Below are positions 44,158 through 52,758 of a stretch of DNA of 64,000 bases, in pieces. Below the pieces are notes generated by a model, which saw only the letters and a list, made by a program, of their open reading frames with translations, made no database searches and was not told the origin of the DNA. A program made the translations under genes and the position numbers. Source of the DNA: Kibdelosporangium sp. MJ126-NF4 (lineage in GTDB: Bacteria; Actinomycetota; Actinomycetes; Mycobacteriales; Pseudonocardiaceae); assembly GCF_000826545.1 (NCBI RefSeq), contig NZ_CDME01000001.1, forward strand, positions 51,668 to 115,667, in the 5' to 3' direction. How positions within the stretch are numbered: the stretch's first letter is position 1; every line of letters starts with the position of its first letter.

Positions 44158-45171
44158 TCAGATCGCGAGGATGAGCTCGGCCAGCCGGGCGGCCTGCAGC
44201 TCGGTCGAGAACTCGCTTTCGACCTTACGTCGTGCCGCCCTGCCCATCTCCTCGGCCATGGCGTCGTCGCTGACGAGCCGCTGTACGCATTTCGCCAGCG
44301 CATCCACGTCGCCGACCGGGTAGACGAGCCCAGTCTGCTCGTTGCACACGTAGTCTGTTAGGCCTGGAGTGTCCGGAATCACTACCGGACGTCCGCTGGC
44401 CATCGCCTCGAGGGTGACCGTCAGCCCGGAGGCGTGGACGTTCGGCCTGGTCGCGATCGCCACCACGCTCGCCCGTTGGTAGAGGTCCCTGATCCGGCCC
44501 TCGGTGAGGCCGGTCCTGGCGAACCTTGCCGGGATCGGCAGCCTGGTGGCGATCTCCAGCCGCGCGCCGGGCACAGCGCCGACCGCGTCGATCAGCAGTT
44601 GGTGGTCGCGGTGCCGGTCGTTGCCCGCGCTGACCACCAGACGTTCCTCAGTTTTCGGGCGTGGCGTAAAGAAGTCGACATCGATGCCCAACGGGACGTG
44701 GTGCGCTTTCCTGACACCCCAGTCACGTTCGAGCCGGGGGATCATCGCGCTCGACGACGCCCACACCCCCGCGGCCTTCGGCAGCGCGCGCCGGGCGAAC
44801 ACCGCCGTCGCCCGGTCGACCTCGTCGGCCAGCCACACCACTCCGGTGATCACCGGTTTGGACTTGCCCGGTTTGTAGTGTTCGCGCAGTACCGCGGGCA
44901 CTCCGGAGTACTCGTCCCAGCACAGGACCACGTCGCCGGTGGTGCGCCGGAGGGCGTCAGCCCATTCGTACCCCCCGAGTCGGTGACGCGCGGCCCGGCC
45001 GATCCGCTGCGTGACCCGACCGCTGGACGGAATTCGCATGATCGGCTGTACTCCATAGTGGATCAAGCGGTCCAGCCCATACGGCCAGTGATCGGGAACG
45101 TCACCTCGAGCGTGTCGACTACTCCATTCGGCGGGATGCAGTCCGTGCGACAACTCGAGATAAGCGCGCAC
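44158..45171 (-). CDS. Family 4 glycosyltransferase, paralogue B
   Basis: 337 residues from GTG 45171, preceded by GGAGG at 8 nt; an upstream GTG at 45186 is less likely because paralogue A aligns from VRAW. Shared motifs with A: VLCWDEYSGVPA, VPLGIDVDFFTP, VSAGNDRHRDHQLLIDAV and TVTLEAMASGRPVVIPDTPGL. Only 14 bp separate the two genes, so they look like a tandem duplication that adds two similar sugars or one sugar twice. It is divergent from the second flippase. Confidence 0.85.
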   Translation of the reverse strand: MRAYLELSHGLHPAEWSSRHARGDVPDHWPYGLDRLIHYGVQPIMRIPSSGRVTQRIGRAARHRLGGYEWADALRRTTGDVVLCWDEYSGVPAVLREHYKPGKSKPVITGVVWLADEVDRATAVFARRALPKAAGVWASSSAMIPRLERDWGVRKAHHVPLGIDVDFFTPRPKTEERLVVSAGNDRHRDHQLLIDAVGAVPGARLEIATRLPIPARFARTGLTEGRIRDLYQRASVVAIATRPNVHASGLTVTLEAMASGRPVVIPDTPGLTDYVCNEQTGLVYPVGDVDALAKCVQRLVSDDAMAEEMGRAARRKVESEFSTELQAARLAELILAI

Positions 45172-45229
45172 CGTATCGACCTCCACATCGGGATAGCACC
45201 GCGTGGGATCTGCGGCAACGCGAAGTTAC

Positions 45230-45243
45230 TAGACTACGGCCCG
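45230..45243 (+). promoter_or_regulatory. -10 element, probable leaderless start
   Basis: TAGACT (45230-45235) ends 7 nt before the GTG at 45243. No Shine-Dalgarno is present. This places the +1 at or beside the flippase start codon. Confidence 0.5.
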
Positions 45244-46691
45244 TGTCCAGGGCGGTGGCGATCGCGCGAGGGGTCGCCCTCCAAGTGGTGGCGAGAGTCA
45301 CCGCGCTGCCGCTCGCCATCGTCACTCTCGGTATCGCCACCCAGTACCTCGGCGAACACGGCTACGGCATCATGACGACCGCGATCGTGTTCGTCGGCCT
45401 GTTCGAGACGCTCACCTCGCAGGGCATCGGCACGGTGATCGTGCGCAGGGTCAGCGGCAAGCAGAAGGCGTCGCTGTCGCACCTGATCGGCCTCGACGTG
45501 ACGTTCTCGCTGACCTACGCCGTGCCGCTCGCGCTGACCGCGGCCAGCATCGGCGTGTTGACGTACTCCGACCCGGAGATCCAGGCGGCGCTGCTGGTGC
45601 TGTCCGGCGGCCTGGTCTGCAACGCCATCGCGTCCTGTTTCGACGCCGTCTTCGACGTGCACGTGAAGTACGGGACGGTCGCGATAGCGGAGTTCCTCTC
45701 CCGCGTACTCACGCTCGGTTGCGCGGCAGCGGTGGCGTTCACCGACGCGGGCCTGCTCGCCATGTGCGCGGTGCAGATCCTGCCGAACCTGATCAAGATG
45801 GTGGTCAACGGACTGGCCGCGCACCGGCTGACGCCGATCCGGCCGGGCGGGGACGTGAACGCGATACTGGGCCTGGTCAGGGAGGCCATCCCGTTCACGC
45901 TGATCATGCTGATCGCGGTGATCTACTGGCGCGTGGACGGTGTCCTGCTGTCCCTGCTGTCGAACACGCGCGAGGTGGCCGCGTACGGCATCGCTGTGCA
46001 GTTGGCGTTCACCCTGAACATGCTGCCGCAGGTCTTCTCCCGCACAGCGTTGTCGACCATCAACGAGGGCTACGCGACCGACCCCGAGCGGTTCCGGCGA
46101 GCGGTCGCGAGTGGATACCGGTTCCTGCTGCTGTTCGCCACACCCGTTGCGGTACTGGGCATCCCACTGGCCGAACGCCTGGTGACAGCGGTCGGCTCGG
46201 ACGAGTTCGCCGCCGGGGCCACCCCGGTGCTGCGGCTGTTCTTCGTGGCGTGCGCGATCAGCTTCCTGACATCGATCATCAGTGACGCGATGGTCGCCGC
46301 ACACCAGCAGCGCTTCCTGACCACGCTGTCCGCGGTGAACCTGGTCGTGAACATCGCGCTGAACATCGTGCTGATCCCGCGGTTCGGCGCGGTCGGCTGC
46401 GGCATCGCGCTGATCGTGACCGAGCTGTCCGGGGTGGTGTTCACCCAGATCCGCCTGCGCAAGGTGGGCGTCGACCCGCTGCCGCTGAAGTACGTGATGC
46501 GGCTGATCCCCGGACTGAACCTGGCACTGCTGGCGATGCTGCTGACGTGGTCGCTGCCGCTGGTGTTCCCGATCGTGACGGGCATGATCGGGTACTTCGT
46601 CGGCGCGTGGCTGGGCGGCGCGATCCCGGACGAGATGCGCGGTGCCCTGCTCGGCGCCATGAAGCCCGGCCGCGGCACAGCACCGGCCTGA
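45243..46691 (+). CDS. Oligosaccharide flippase (Wzx-like), copy 2
   Basis: 482 residues, about twelve to fourteen helices. The opening VALQVVARVTALPLAIVTLG and the tract YLGEHGYGIMTTAIVFVGLF follow the MOP flippase pattern. It differs clearly in sequence from the flippase at 23010. Stop and next start are 21 bp apart, with AAGGTG serving the next gene. It probably translocates a different lipid-linked unit, or the same unit in a separate export route. Confidence 0.86.
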   Translation: MSRAVAIARGVALQVVARVTALPLAIVTLGIATQYLGEHGYGIMTTAIVFVGLFETLTSQGIGTVIVRRVSGKQKASLSHLIGLDVTFSLTYAVPLALTAASIGVLTYSDPEIQAALLVLSGGLVCNAIASCFDAVFDVHVKYGTVAIAEFLSRVLTLGCAAAVAFTDAGLLAMCAVQILPNLIKMVVNGLAAHRLTPIRPGGDVNAILGLVREAIPFTLIMLIAVIYWRVDGVLLSLLSNTREVAAYGIAVQLAFTLNMLPQVFSRTALSTINEGYATDPERFRRAVASGYRFLLLFATPVAVLGIPLAERLVTAVGSDEFAAGATPVLRLFFVACAISFLTSIISDAMVAAHQQRFLTTLSAVNLVVNIALNIVLIPRFGAVGCGIALIVTELSGVVFTQIRLRKVGVDPLPLKYVMRLIPGLNLALLAMLLTWSLPLVFPIVTGMIGYFVGAWLGGAIPDEMRGALLGAMKPGRGTAPA

Positions 46692-46712
46692 CAACGCGTA
46701 AGGTGACCCGAC

Positions 46713-48623
46713 GTGACGGACGGTCAGCCTGCGAGCCCGCTGTCGGTGCTGGTTGTCAGCTACCGGCGGGCGGATCTGCTGCGGCGGTGTCTCGACAGTG
46801 TCCACAAACACCTGTCGGGCTGCCCGATTCTGGTGTGGGACAACCTGTCTGAGGGCACGCCCGCGATCAGGGAGCTCGCCCGCGAGTATCCCGACGTCGA
46901 GTGGGTGTTCTCCGATCGCAACGTGGGCTACGCCGCCGCGATCAACGGTTTGGCGCAGCGCACGGACAACGACATGCTGCTGCTCAATCCCGACGCCGAA
47001 CTGACCGGCCCGCTGAGCCGGTCCCGTGCCGCGCTCGGCCAGCGGCGGGTCGCCGCTGTCTCCCCCAAGGTCCAGGAGGGCGACGAGGGCCCGGACTGGG
47101 ATGTCGCCCGGCGCAGACAGACCGTCCTGCGCAGTCTCGTCAGCCACTCCGGGTACGGGAAACGCCTGCGCGGCAAGGCACTCTCCGACTACTACCCGGC
47201 GCAGCCGGTGGATGTCGACGGCTACCTGTCCGGCTGCTGCCTGCTCATCTCCCGGCAGGCGTGGTCGGAACTCGGCGGTTTCGACCAGAAGTTCTTCCTC
47301 TACGGCGAGGAGTCCGACTGGCAGCGCAGGGCGCACGACAACGGCTGGCGGCTGGTTCTCGCCGACGAGCCGGACGTCCGGCACGCGGCCGCGGGCACGA
47401 TGGCCGGTGACGCGTTGTCCGAGCGGCGCTCGCGCGACCTGCTGCGGGCCGGGCAGGCCGAGATGCTCGGGATGGGCAACTACGGGCCGGGCGCGATCTT
47501 CACCGCGGGCCTGAACCTTCTCGACCGCGTGCAGCGGTCACACCGGCACGACCGGCAGCGTGCGCTCGCCGCCGCCAGGGCGAAGGCCGACCCTGGCAAG
47601 CCGAGCATCCTGTTGACCAGCAACGAGTTGTGCCAGGGCGGTGCCGAGCGGCAACGGGTGCTGCTCGCCAACGAACTCAGCAGGCGCGGCTACCCGGTGA
47701 CGCTGGCGTGCCTGCAGCACTTCGGCCCGCTCACGCCCGAACTGGACCCAAGTGTGCGGCTGGTGCTGACGCCGTGGTGGCAGCCGCTGGTCGACCTGCC
47801 CACCAAGGACGCCGTGCTGATCACCGGTGTCACCAACACCGAAGCCGGGTTCGCGGCGGGCTGGAAGGCTCTCAACCCGAAGGGCCGGTGGCTCGCGGCG
47901 ACGCACGAGCCCGCGGAACCGGACCGGCCGACCTACGGCGGCAAACTGGCCACAGTGATCAGTCGCAGCGACGGCGTGATCGCCTTGTCGCCACGGCACT
48001 GGGACGCCATCACCCGGCACCAGGCGTTGCACACGCGGCATTTCATCGCACCTAACGGAGTGCCGCCGCAGGAAGATCGCGGCTACCGGCCGTCGAAACC
48101 GGTTCGCCTCGGCATGCTGTGCCGGATGGTCGAACACAAGAACCCACACCTGCTCGTCGAGGCGCTGGACACGCTCGCCGATCTCGACTGGACGCTTGAG
48201 CTGCACGGCGACGGCCCTGACCGGGCGAAACTCGAAGCCATGACGCCGGGGCGGCTCGCGGACCGGGTCACGTGGCACGGCGCCTCCCCCGGCCCGGACC
48301 ACGCGTTCCGGACGTTCGACGTGTTGTGCGTGCCGAGCAAGGCCGAGGCTTTCCCGCTCGTCATCGTCGAAGCGATGGCACGCGGGCTCCCCGTGCTGTC
48401 ATCCGCTGTCGGCTCTGTGCCGGATCTGCTGGACAATGGGCAGGCCGGGGTGCTCGTCGAACCAGTCACCGCGACAGCGTGGGCGGCGGCGCTGCGCCCG
48501 GTCATCGAGGACCCGAACCGGCTCACGGCGCTCGCCGCGGCGGGCGCGAGACGAGCCGCCGAGCTGTACACAGTGGACGCCATGACGGATGCGTACGAGA
48601 CCGCGATCGCAGCGGCGAAATGA
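46713..48623 (+). CDS. Bifunctional GT2-GT4 glycosyltransferase
   Basis: 636 residues from GTG 46713 (AAGGTG 6 nt upstream). The N-terminal part (about 10-270) is a GT2 domain: VLVVSYRRADLL, LLNPDAELTG as DxD equivalent, YLSGCCLLISRQAW and LYGEESDWQRRA. After a linker rich in basic residues, a GT4 domain (about 300-630) follows: NELCQGGAERQRVLLANEL, LGMLCRMVEHKNPHLL and SKAEAFPLVIVEAMARGLPVL. Fused pairs probably add two sugars in sequence. The following GT gene overlaps by four bases (ATGA). Confidence 0.87.
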   Translation: MTDGQPASPLSVLVVSYRRADLLRRCLDSVHKHLSGCPILVWDNLSEGTPAIRELAREYPDVEWVFSDRNVGYAAAINGLAQRTDNDMLLLNPDAELTGPLSRSRAALGQRRVAAVSPKVQEGDEGPDWDVARRRQTVLRSLVSHSGYGKRLRGKALSDYYPAQPVDVDGYLSGCCLLISRQAWSELGGFDQKFFLYGEESDWQRRAHDNGWRLVLADEPDVRHAAAGTMAGDALSERRSRDLLRAGQAEMLGMGNYGPGAIFTAGLNLLDRVQRSHRHDRQRALAAARAKADPGKPSILLTSNELCQGGAERQRVLLANELSRRGYPVTLACLQHFGPLTPELDPSVRLVLTPWWQPLVDLPTKDAVLITGVTNTEAGFAAGWKALNPKGRWLAATHEPAEPDRPTYGGKLATVISRSDGVIALSPRHWDAITRHQALHTRHFIAPNGVPPQEDRGYRPSKPVRLGMLCRMVEHKNPHLLVEALDTLADLDWTLELHGDGPDRAKLEAMTPGRLADRVTWHGASPGPDHAFRTFDVLCVPSKAEAFPLVIVEAMARGLPVLSSAVGSVPDLLDNGQAGVLVEPVTATAWAAALRPVIEDPNRLTALAAAGARRAAELYTVDAMTDAYETAIAAAK

Positions 48624-49651
48624 GAGTTCTGTGGCTGTCGCCCTGGATGCGCACGCTGTCCAGGGTGCACGTGGAGGCGTTGCAGGACGCCGGGCACGAC
48701 TGTCTGCTGATCACCTCCGACCAGCACTACGAGAAGATGCGGCCGCTGCCCTACGAGCGCGTGCTCGATCCGCGCCCGAAGGACCCGAGGACCATCGGCC
48801 CGCTGCTGCGGACCGTGCGGGAAGCCAAGGCCTGGCAGCCGGATGTGGTCGTGGTCGAACTGGTCTGGGATCCGCGCTGGCTGTTGCTGGCGCGCCTGGC
48901 GCCGACGGTCCACCTGATCCACGACGACGCCCCGCACGACGCCACCGAACTGCGCCCGGCGTGGCAACGTCACCTGTTCACCAGGTTCAGCAACCGGGCG
49001 ACGCGTGTCGTGGCGTTCAGCGACCATGTCGCCGAACAGCTTCCGTACCCGGCCAGTGTCGTGCCGTTGACCAGTGACGTCCGGGAGCGGGACCTGCCGC
49101 CGCAGGCTGCCGAGCGACGCGACTTCGTGCTGTACGGCCGGATGTCGCCGTACAAGAACGTGCCGGTCGCGTTGAAGGCATGGGAGAAGCACCTGCTTTC
49201 CGGTCAGCACAAGGGCGATCGGCTGATCCTGCTCGGCGACGGGCCACTGGACGTGTCCGAACAGGACCTGCCACCGCGGTGCGAGTGGCGCCGGGAGCGC
49301 TACACCTACGCCGAGGTCCTGCCGGTACTCGGCCGGGCGAAGGGCTCGATCGTGCACTACCGCCAGGCCTCGCAGAGCGGTGTTCAGCTGCTGTCGATGC
49401 AACTCGGTGTCACGCCGATCGTCTCGGACTCCGGTGGCCTGCCGGAGTTCCAGCCGCCGGGCGAGCCGGGGATCGGTGTCGACGACGTCGACGGCCTCGC
49501 GGACGCGTTCGCACGGCTGTCCGATCCGGCGGTCGCGCAACGCCGGGGCGCGGCCAGCAGGCGGCACTTCGAGCAGACCTACAGCGCCAAGCAGGTGGCC
49601 GGGAAACTGGCCGAGGTGCTGGCTGAGACACTGGGCCAAGCGGCTACATAG
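48620..49651 (+). CDS. Family 4 glycosyltransferase
   Basis: 343 residues. It opens MRVLWLSPWMRTLSRVHVEAL with a GT-B N-domain and continues with FVLYGRMSPYKNVPVALKAW and a donor site of modified form (QSGVQLLSMQLGVTPIVSDSGGLPE). The usual EAMAxGxPV glutamate is replaced by Q, which could mean altered catalysis or only family divergence. Translationally coupled to the GT2-GT4 gene. Confidence 0.8.
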   Translation: MRVLWLSPWMRTLSRVHVEALQDAGHDCLLITSDQHYEKMRPLPYERVLDPRPKDPRTIGPLLRTVREAKAWQPDVVVVELVWDPRWLLLARLAPTVHLIHDDAPHDATELRPAWQRHLFTRFSNRATRVVAFSDHVAEQLPYPASVVPLTSDVRERDLPPQAAERRDFVLYGRMSPYKNVPVALKAWEKHLLSGQHKGDRLILLGDGPLDVSEQDLPPRCEWRRERYTYAEVLPVLGRAKGSIVHYRQASQSGVQLLSMQLGVTPIVSDSGGLPEFQPPGEPGIGVDDVDGLADAFARLSDPAVAQRRGAASRRHFEQTYSAKQVAGKLAEVLAETLGQAAT

Positions 49652-49723
49652 CAGTAATTTATCACCCTGATGGGGGAGTTCACCGGCAAAGGGTTACTGC
49701 AATTGGTGTATTGACATGTTTTT

Positions 49724-50977
49724 ATGGTCGGCATGGCTGAGGAGATCGGACGGCGCCGGATCATCGGGGCAGCAGCCGGCGCGATCGCTCTCGGGGTGGC
49801 CGGGGGCATCACCCTGGCGAACCAGCAGTGGTTCGGCCCCGAGGAAACGGCTGAGCAGGAGACCAAGCCGATCACCGCGGACCTCTCCGCGACATCGGAC
49901 GCGCAGGCCCTGCTGAAGTGGTTCCGCGATCTGCCCACGCGCAACGCGCTCAGGGTCGTCAGCGGGCAGCAGATCGACGACATCACTGCCGCGAGCTACG
50001 ACAAGTTCGTCGAGTCGCTGGTCAAACGCACCGGCAAGTACCCGGCGATGATCGGGGCGATGGTCCGGGACAACTGGACCAGGTCGGACTCCATGGTCCT
50101 GATCGACCACTGGCGACGCGGTGGCCTGATCACGATGGACATCCACCCGACCAACCCGTGGAATCCGGCGGGCGGCGTGAACTCGGCGTGGGTGCCGGAT
50201 CCCAAGGCGAAGAAACCGGATCTGCGCAACCTGTTGCTCACGTCGGACTCCAGTCCGCAGCGCAACGTGTGGCGCGCGCAGCTGGAGCGGCTGGGTGACC
50301 TGGTCGAGGAGCTCAACACGGCCGGGGTGGTCGTGCTGCTGCGGCCGTTGCACGAAGGCAACGGATCCTGGTTCTGGTGGGGACAGGACATGCCGTCCCG
50401 CAAGACGTTCGCGCGTGACCTCTACCGGGACATCTTCTTCTACATCAGCGAGACCCGGCGGCTGCACAACGTGCTGTGGGTGTACTCGCCCGGCGCGTCG
50501 TGGGACGGGCCCGCGCTGTCGTACTACCCGGGCTCGGAGTACGTGGACATGGTCTGTCCCAGCAGGTACGACGACGACATGCTGATGCTGGGCGACCGCA
50601 AGGGACAGTCGCCCTACAACGACTACAAGGACATCCTGACCACCGGCAAACCGCTCGGCTTCGGCGAATGCGGCCCGGAGACCAAACGCGACGGCACGTG
50701 GGACGCGCGCTCCATCATCAAGCGGATCCGTGAGAACTACCCGGCCATGACGTACTTCAACTGCTGGCACGGCTGGGAGAACAAGATCGTCGAGCTCGCC
50801 AAGGTGCAGTTCACCGAGGACCTGATGAACGACCCCTGGGTGATCTCACGCGACAAGGTGGACTGGCGGGCGTACACCACGCCGACGACATCGCGGCCGT
50901 CGACAACATCCCGGCCGCCGACGACACCGCCGAAAACCCAGCAGAACCCGGTGGTCCGCCCCCAAATCACCAGGTAA
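49724..50977 (+). CDS. Secreted GH26-family glycoside hydrolase (mannanase-like)
   Basis: 417 residues from ATG 49724 (ATG 49733 is alternative). A twin-arginine-type signal (EEIGRRRIIGAAAGAIAL) precedes a GH26 barrel: acid/base E211 in RPLHEGNGSWFWW and nucleophile E315 in GFGECGPE. The last 35 residues are Thr/Pro-rich. GH26 enzymes mostly cleave beta-mannans, with a few acting on other beta-glucans or xylans. Inside a biosynthetic locus it may trim or release the polymer, so mannose-type beta-linkages in the product are a testable inference. The preceding 72 bp are unusually A/T-rich. Confidence 0.86.
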   Translation: MVGMAEEIGRRRIIGAAAGAIALGVAGGITLANQQWFGPEETAEQETKPITADLSATSDAQALLKWFRDLPTRNALRVVSGQQIDDITAASYDKFVESLVKRTGKYPAMIGAMVRDNWTRSDSMVLIDHWRRGGLITMDIHPTNPWNPAGGVNSAWVPDPKAKKPDLRNLLLTSDSSPQRNVWRAQLERLGDLVEELNTAGVVVLLRPLHEGNGSWFWWGQDMPSRKTFARDLYRDIFFYISETRRLHNVLWVYSPGASWDGPALSYYPGSEYVDMVCPSRYDDDMLMLGDRKGQSPYNDYKDILTTGKPLGFGECGPETKRDGTWDARSIIKRIRENYPAMTYFNCWHGWENKIVELAKVQFTEDLMNDPWVISRDKVDWRAYTTPTTSRPSTTSRPPTTPPKTQQNPVVRPQITR

Positions 50978-50978
50978 A

Positions 50979-51027
50979 CCCTCGTGAGTGTTTTGGCCGG
51001 TTAGAACCGGACCAAACACTCACGAGG
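50979..51027. terminator. Bidirectional terminator palindrome
   Basis: Outer stem CCTCGTGAGTGTTT/AAACACTCACGAGG with an inner CCGGTT/AACCGG stem, between convergent genes. Near-copy of 13757-13806. The stop codon of the leftward GT gene (51020) lies inside the right half. Confidence 0.85.
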
Positions 51028-52045
51028 TGACCAGGCGGGCCCAGTGGGCGCCGAGAGTCCGCATGTAGTTGCCGATCTCGAAGGGCTCCACTGTGGATCT
51101 TGCGGCTTTGCCGAGCCGCTCCCGCAGGCCGGAGTCGTCGAGCAGGGACTGCAGCGCGGCGGCCAGCCCGTCGACGTCGCCCGGCTGCACGAGCAGGCCG
51201 TTCTCGCCGTCCTTGACCACCTCGCCGATCGACCCGACCGGGGTGACCACGGGCACCAGCCCGTGCCCCATCGACTCGAGCATCGCCATCGGCAGGCCCT
51301 CGTCACGGCTGGGCAGCACGAAAACGTGGGCGCTGGACAGCAGTTGGTCCCGTTCCGCCGGTGAGATCCACGTCCGGATCCGCGCGTTCACGCCCAGTCG
51401 CGCGGCCAGTGCCTTGGTCTCGGCGACCTCGCCGTCACCCGCCATCACCAGCTCCACCGGCTTGGACAGGCGGGACACGGCCGCGAGTACGTCCGCCGAA
51501 CCTTTCCGCGCGCCGAACCGGCCGAGGAACACGATCCGGAAGCCGGGAGCCGACGAGACCGCGGGCGGCAGCTCGATCGGGTTGCCGAGGCTGACAACTC
51601 GGCGCACGCCAAGCAGTTCCCTGTATCTGGTCTGCCAGGACGAGCCGAGCACGGCCACCAGGTCGGCCCGCCGGAACGTCACCGCGACCAGACGCCTGGC
51701 CGGACCCGGCAGCCCCTGGTACCAGTCGGCGAACTCGGCTCCGTGGCAGTGCAGAACGACCGGTTTGCGCAGCAGCTTGGCGATCCAGACCAGCACGCCC
51801 TTGCGGATCACGCTGCCCCGCTCGGACACGTGCGCGTGCAGCACGTCGGCGTACCGCAACGCGGACACGACCCGCGCGGTGCCGGACAGCCACAGCTTCA
51901 GCCGCATCCCGGCCGGGCCTTCGCGGTGCGTCGGGATCATCCGGATCGCCGCGACCTGGGAACCGTGCCGCAGCAGCAGGTTCGTGACGGTCGCCATCCC
52001 GCCGCGCTCGGTGGGCGCGGAGCCGACCATGAGGACGCGGATCAT
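51020..52045 (-). CDS. Family 4 glycosyltransferase
   Basis: 341 residues from ATG 52045, overlapping the Wzz-like stop (ATGA). The N-domain is RVLMVGSAPTERGGMATV; the linker has IVFLGRFGARKGSADVLAAV; the donor site is PSRDEGLPMAMLESMGHGLVPV with the catalytic-type glutamates. Last gene of a leftward operon that includes the Wzz-Wzy fusion. The donor is unknown. Confidence 0.87.
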   Translation of the reverse strand: MIRVLMVGSAPTERGGMATVTNLLLRHGSQVAAIRMIPTHREGPAGMRLKLWLSGTARVVSALRYADVLHAHVSERGSVIRKGVLVWIAKLLRKPVVLHCHGAEFADWYQGLPGPARRLVAVTFRRADLVAVLGSSWQTRYRELLGVRRVVSLGNPIELPPAVSSAPGFRIVFLGRFGARKGSADVLAAVSRLSKPVELVMAGDGEVAETKALAARLGVNARIRTWISPAERDQLLSSAHVFVLPSRDEGLPMAMLESMGHGLVPVVTPVGSIGEVVKDGENGLLVQPGDVDGLAAALQSLLDDSGLRERLGKAARSTVEPFEIGNYMRTLGAHWARLVTS

Positions 52046-52758
52046 GACACGGACGGATTGCGCTGTGACTGCGAGACTGACTGCGGGACCGGCTGCGCAA
52101 CAGGCCGCATCTGGCTGGTCTCCTCGGCGCCCGGCTTCTTGATCCGCTCGAACTTCACCGGGAAACGCTGGGGGTAGAGCCAGCGCAGCACCGCGACCGC
52201 GATCACCGCGACGACGAACCCGCCGATCAGCCCACCGCCGATCAGCAGCCACGCGGCGGGCACCGCGCGGGCGGGCGGCGGCGTCGGGTCGGTGATCACG
52301 TCGACGGTCACCCGGGATTTGCCGCCGGGAACGGTCTCCAGCTTGGTGATCGCGTTGATGAACGACTGGGTCACCGCGACCGCGTTGCTCCGGGCCGCCT
52401 CCGGCGTCGCTCCCTTGACCTGCAACGACAACACGGTGGTGTCACCGGCGACGGTCGCGGTGATCTGGCTTTCGAGCGTGCCGGGGTCCGTGCCGAGCAC
52501 CTGCGCGGCCGGGCCCGTGACCTGTGCGCTGGTCGCGATCTGCGCGTACGTGGTCATCCGCTGGTTCACGTACTGGTTGCTGGCGTACGCGGTGTCCGGC
52601 TGGGCCGGATCGCTCTGCCCCGTCATCAGCACCTGCGACGACGAGGTGTACACGGCGTTGCTCAGGCGGTTGCTGAAGTAGGCGCCTCCGATCAGGCCGA
52701 CCACGACACCAGCCGCGAGCAGCCACTGCCACCACGCTACGTTCTTGAGCAACCTCAC
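52042..52758 (-). CDS. Wzz-like chain-length protein, copy 2
   Basis: 238 residues from GTG 52758, which overlaps the stop of the fusion gene. Two membrane helices (about 10-30 and 172-195) flank an extracytoplasmic domain with YASNQYVNQRMTTYAQIA, the typical Wzz core. The cytoplasmic tail is short, ends in Gln/Ser/Pro, and has no kinase motif. It belongs with the 683-residue fusion upstream, making two Wzz-type domains in this operon. Confidence 0.8.
   Translation of the reverse strand: MRLLKNVAWWQWLLAAGVVVGLIGGAYFSNRLSNAVYTSSSQVLMTGQSDPAQPDTAYASNQYVNQRMTTYAQIATSAQVTGPAAQVLGTDPGTLESQITATVAGDTTVLSLQVKGATPEAARSNAVAVTQSFINAITKLETVPGGKSRVTVDVITDPTPPPARAVPAAWLLIGGGLIGGFVVAVIAVAVLRWLYPQRFPVKFERIKKPGAEETSQMRPVAQPVPQSVSQSQRNPSVS

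Noticed and set aside
45234..47384. Long minus-strand frame across the second flippase and GT2-GT4 gene
   Set aside because: Spans two real genes and an intergenic gap, with Gln/Arg/His-rich composition and no domain, typical of a GC-rich shadow.
49651..49700. Operator from the inverted pair GCAGTAA / TTACTGC
   Set aside because: Seven-base halves 36 nt apart can arise by chance, and nothing known binds such a site.
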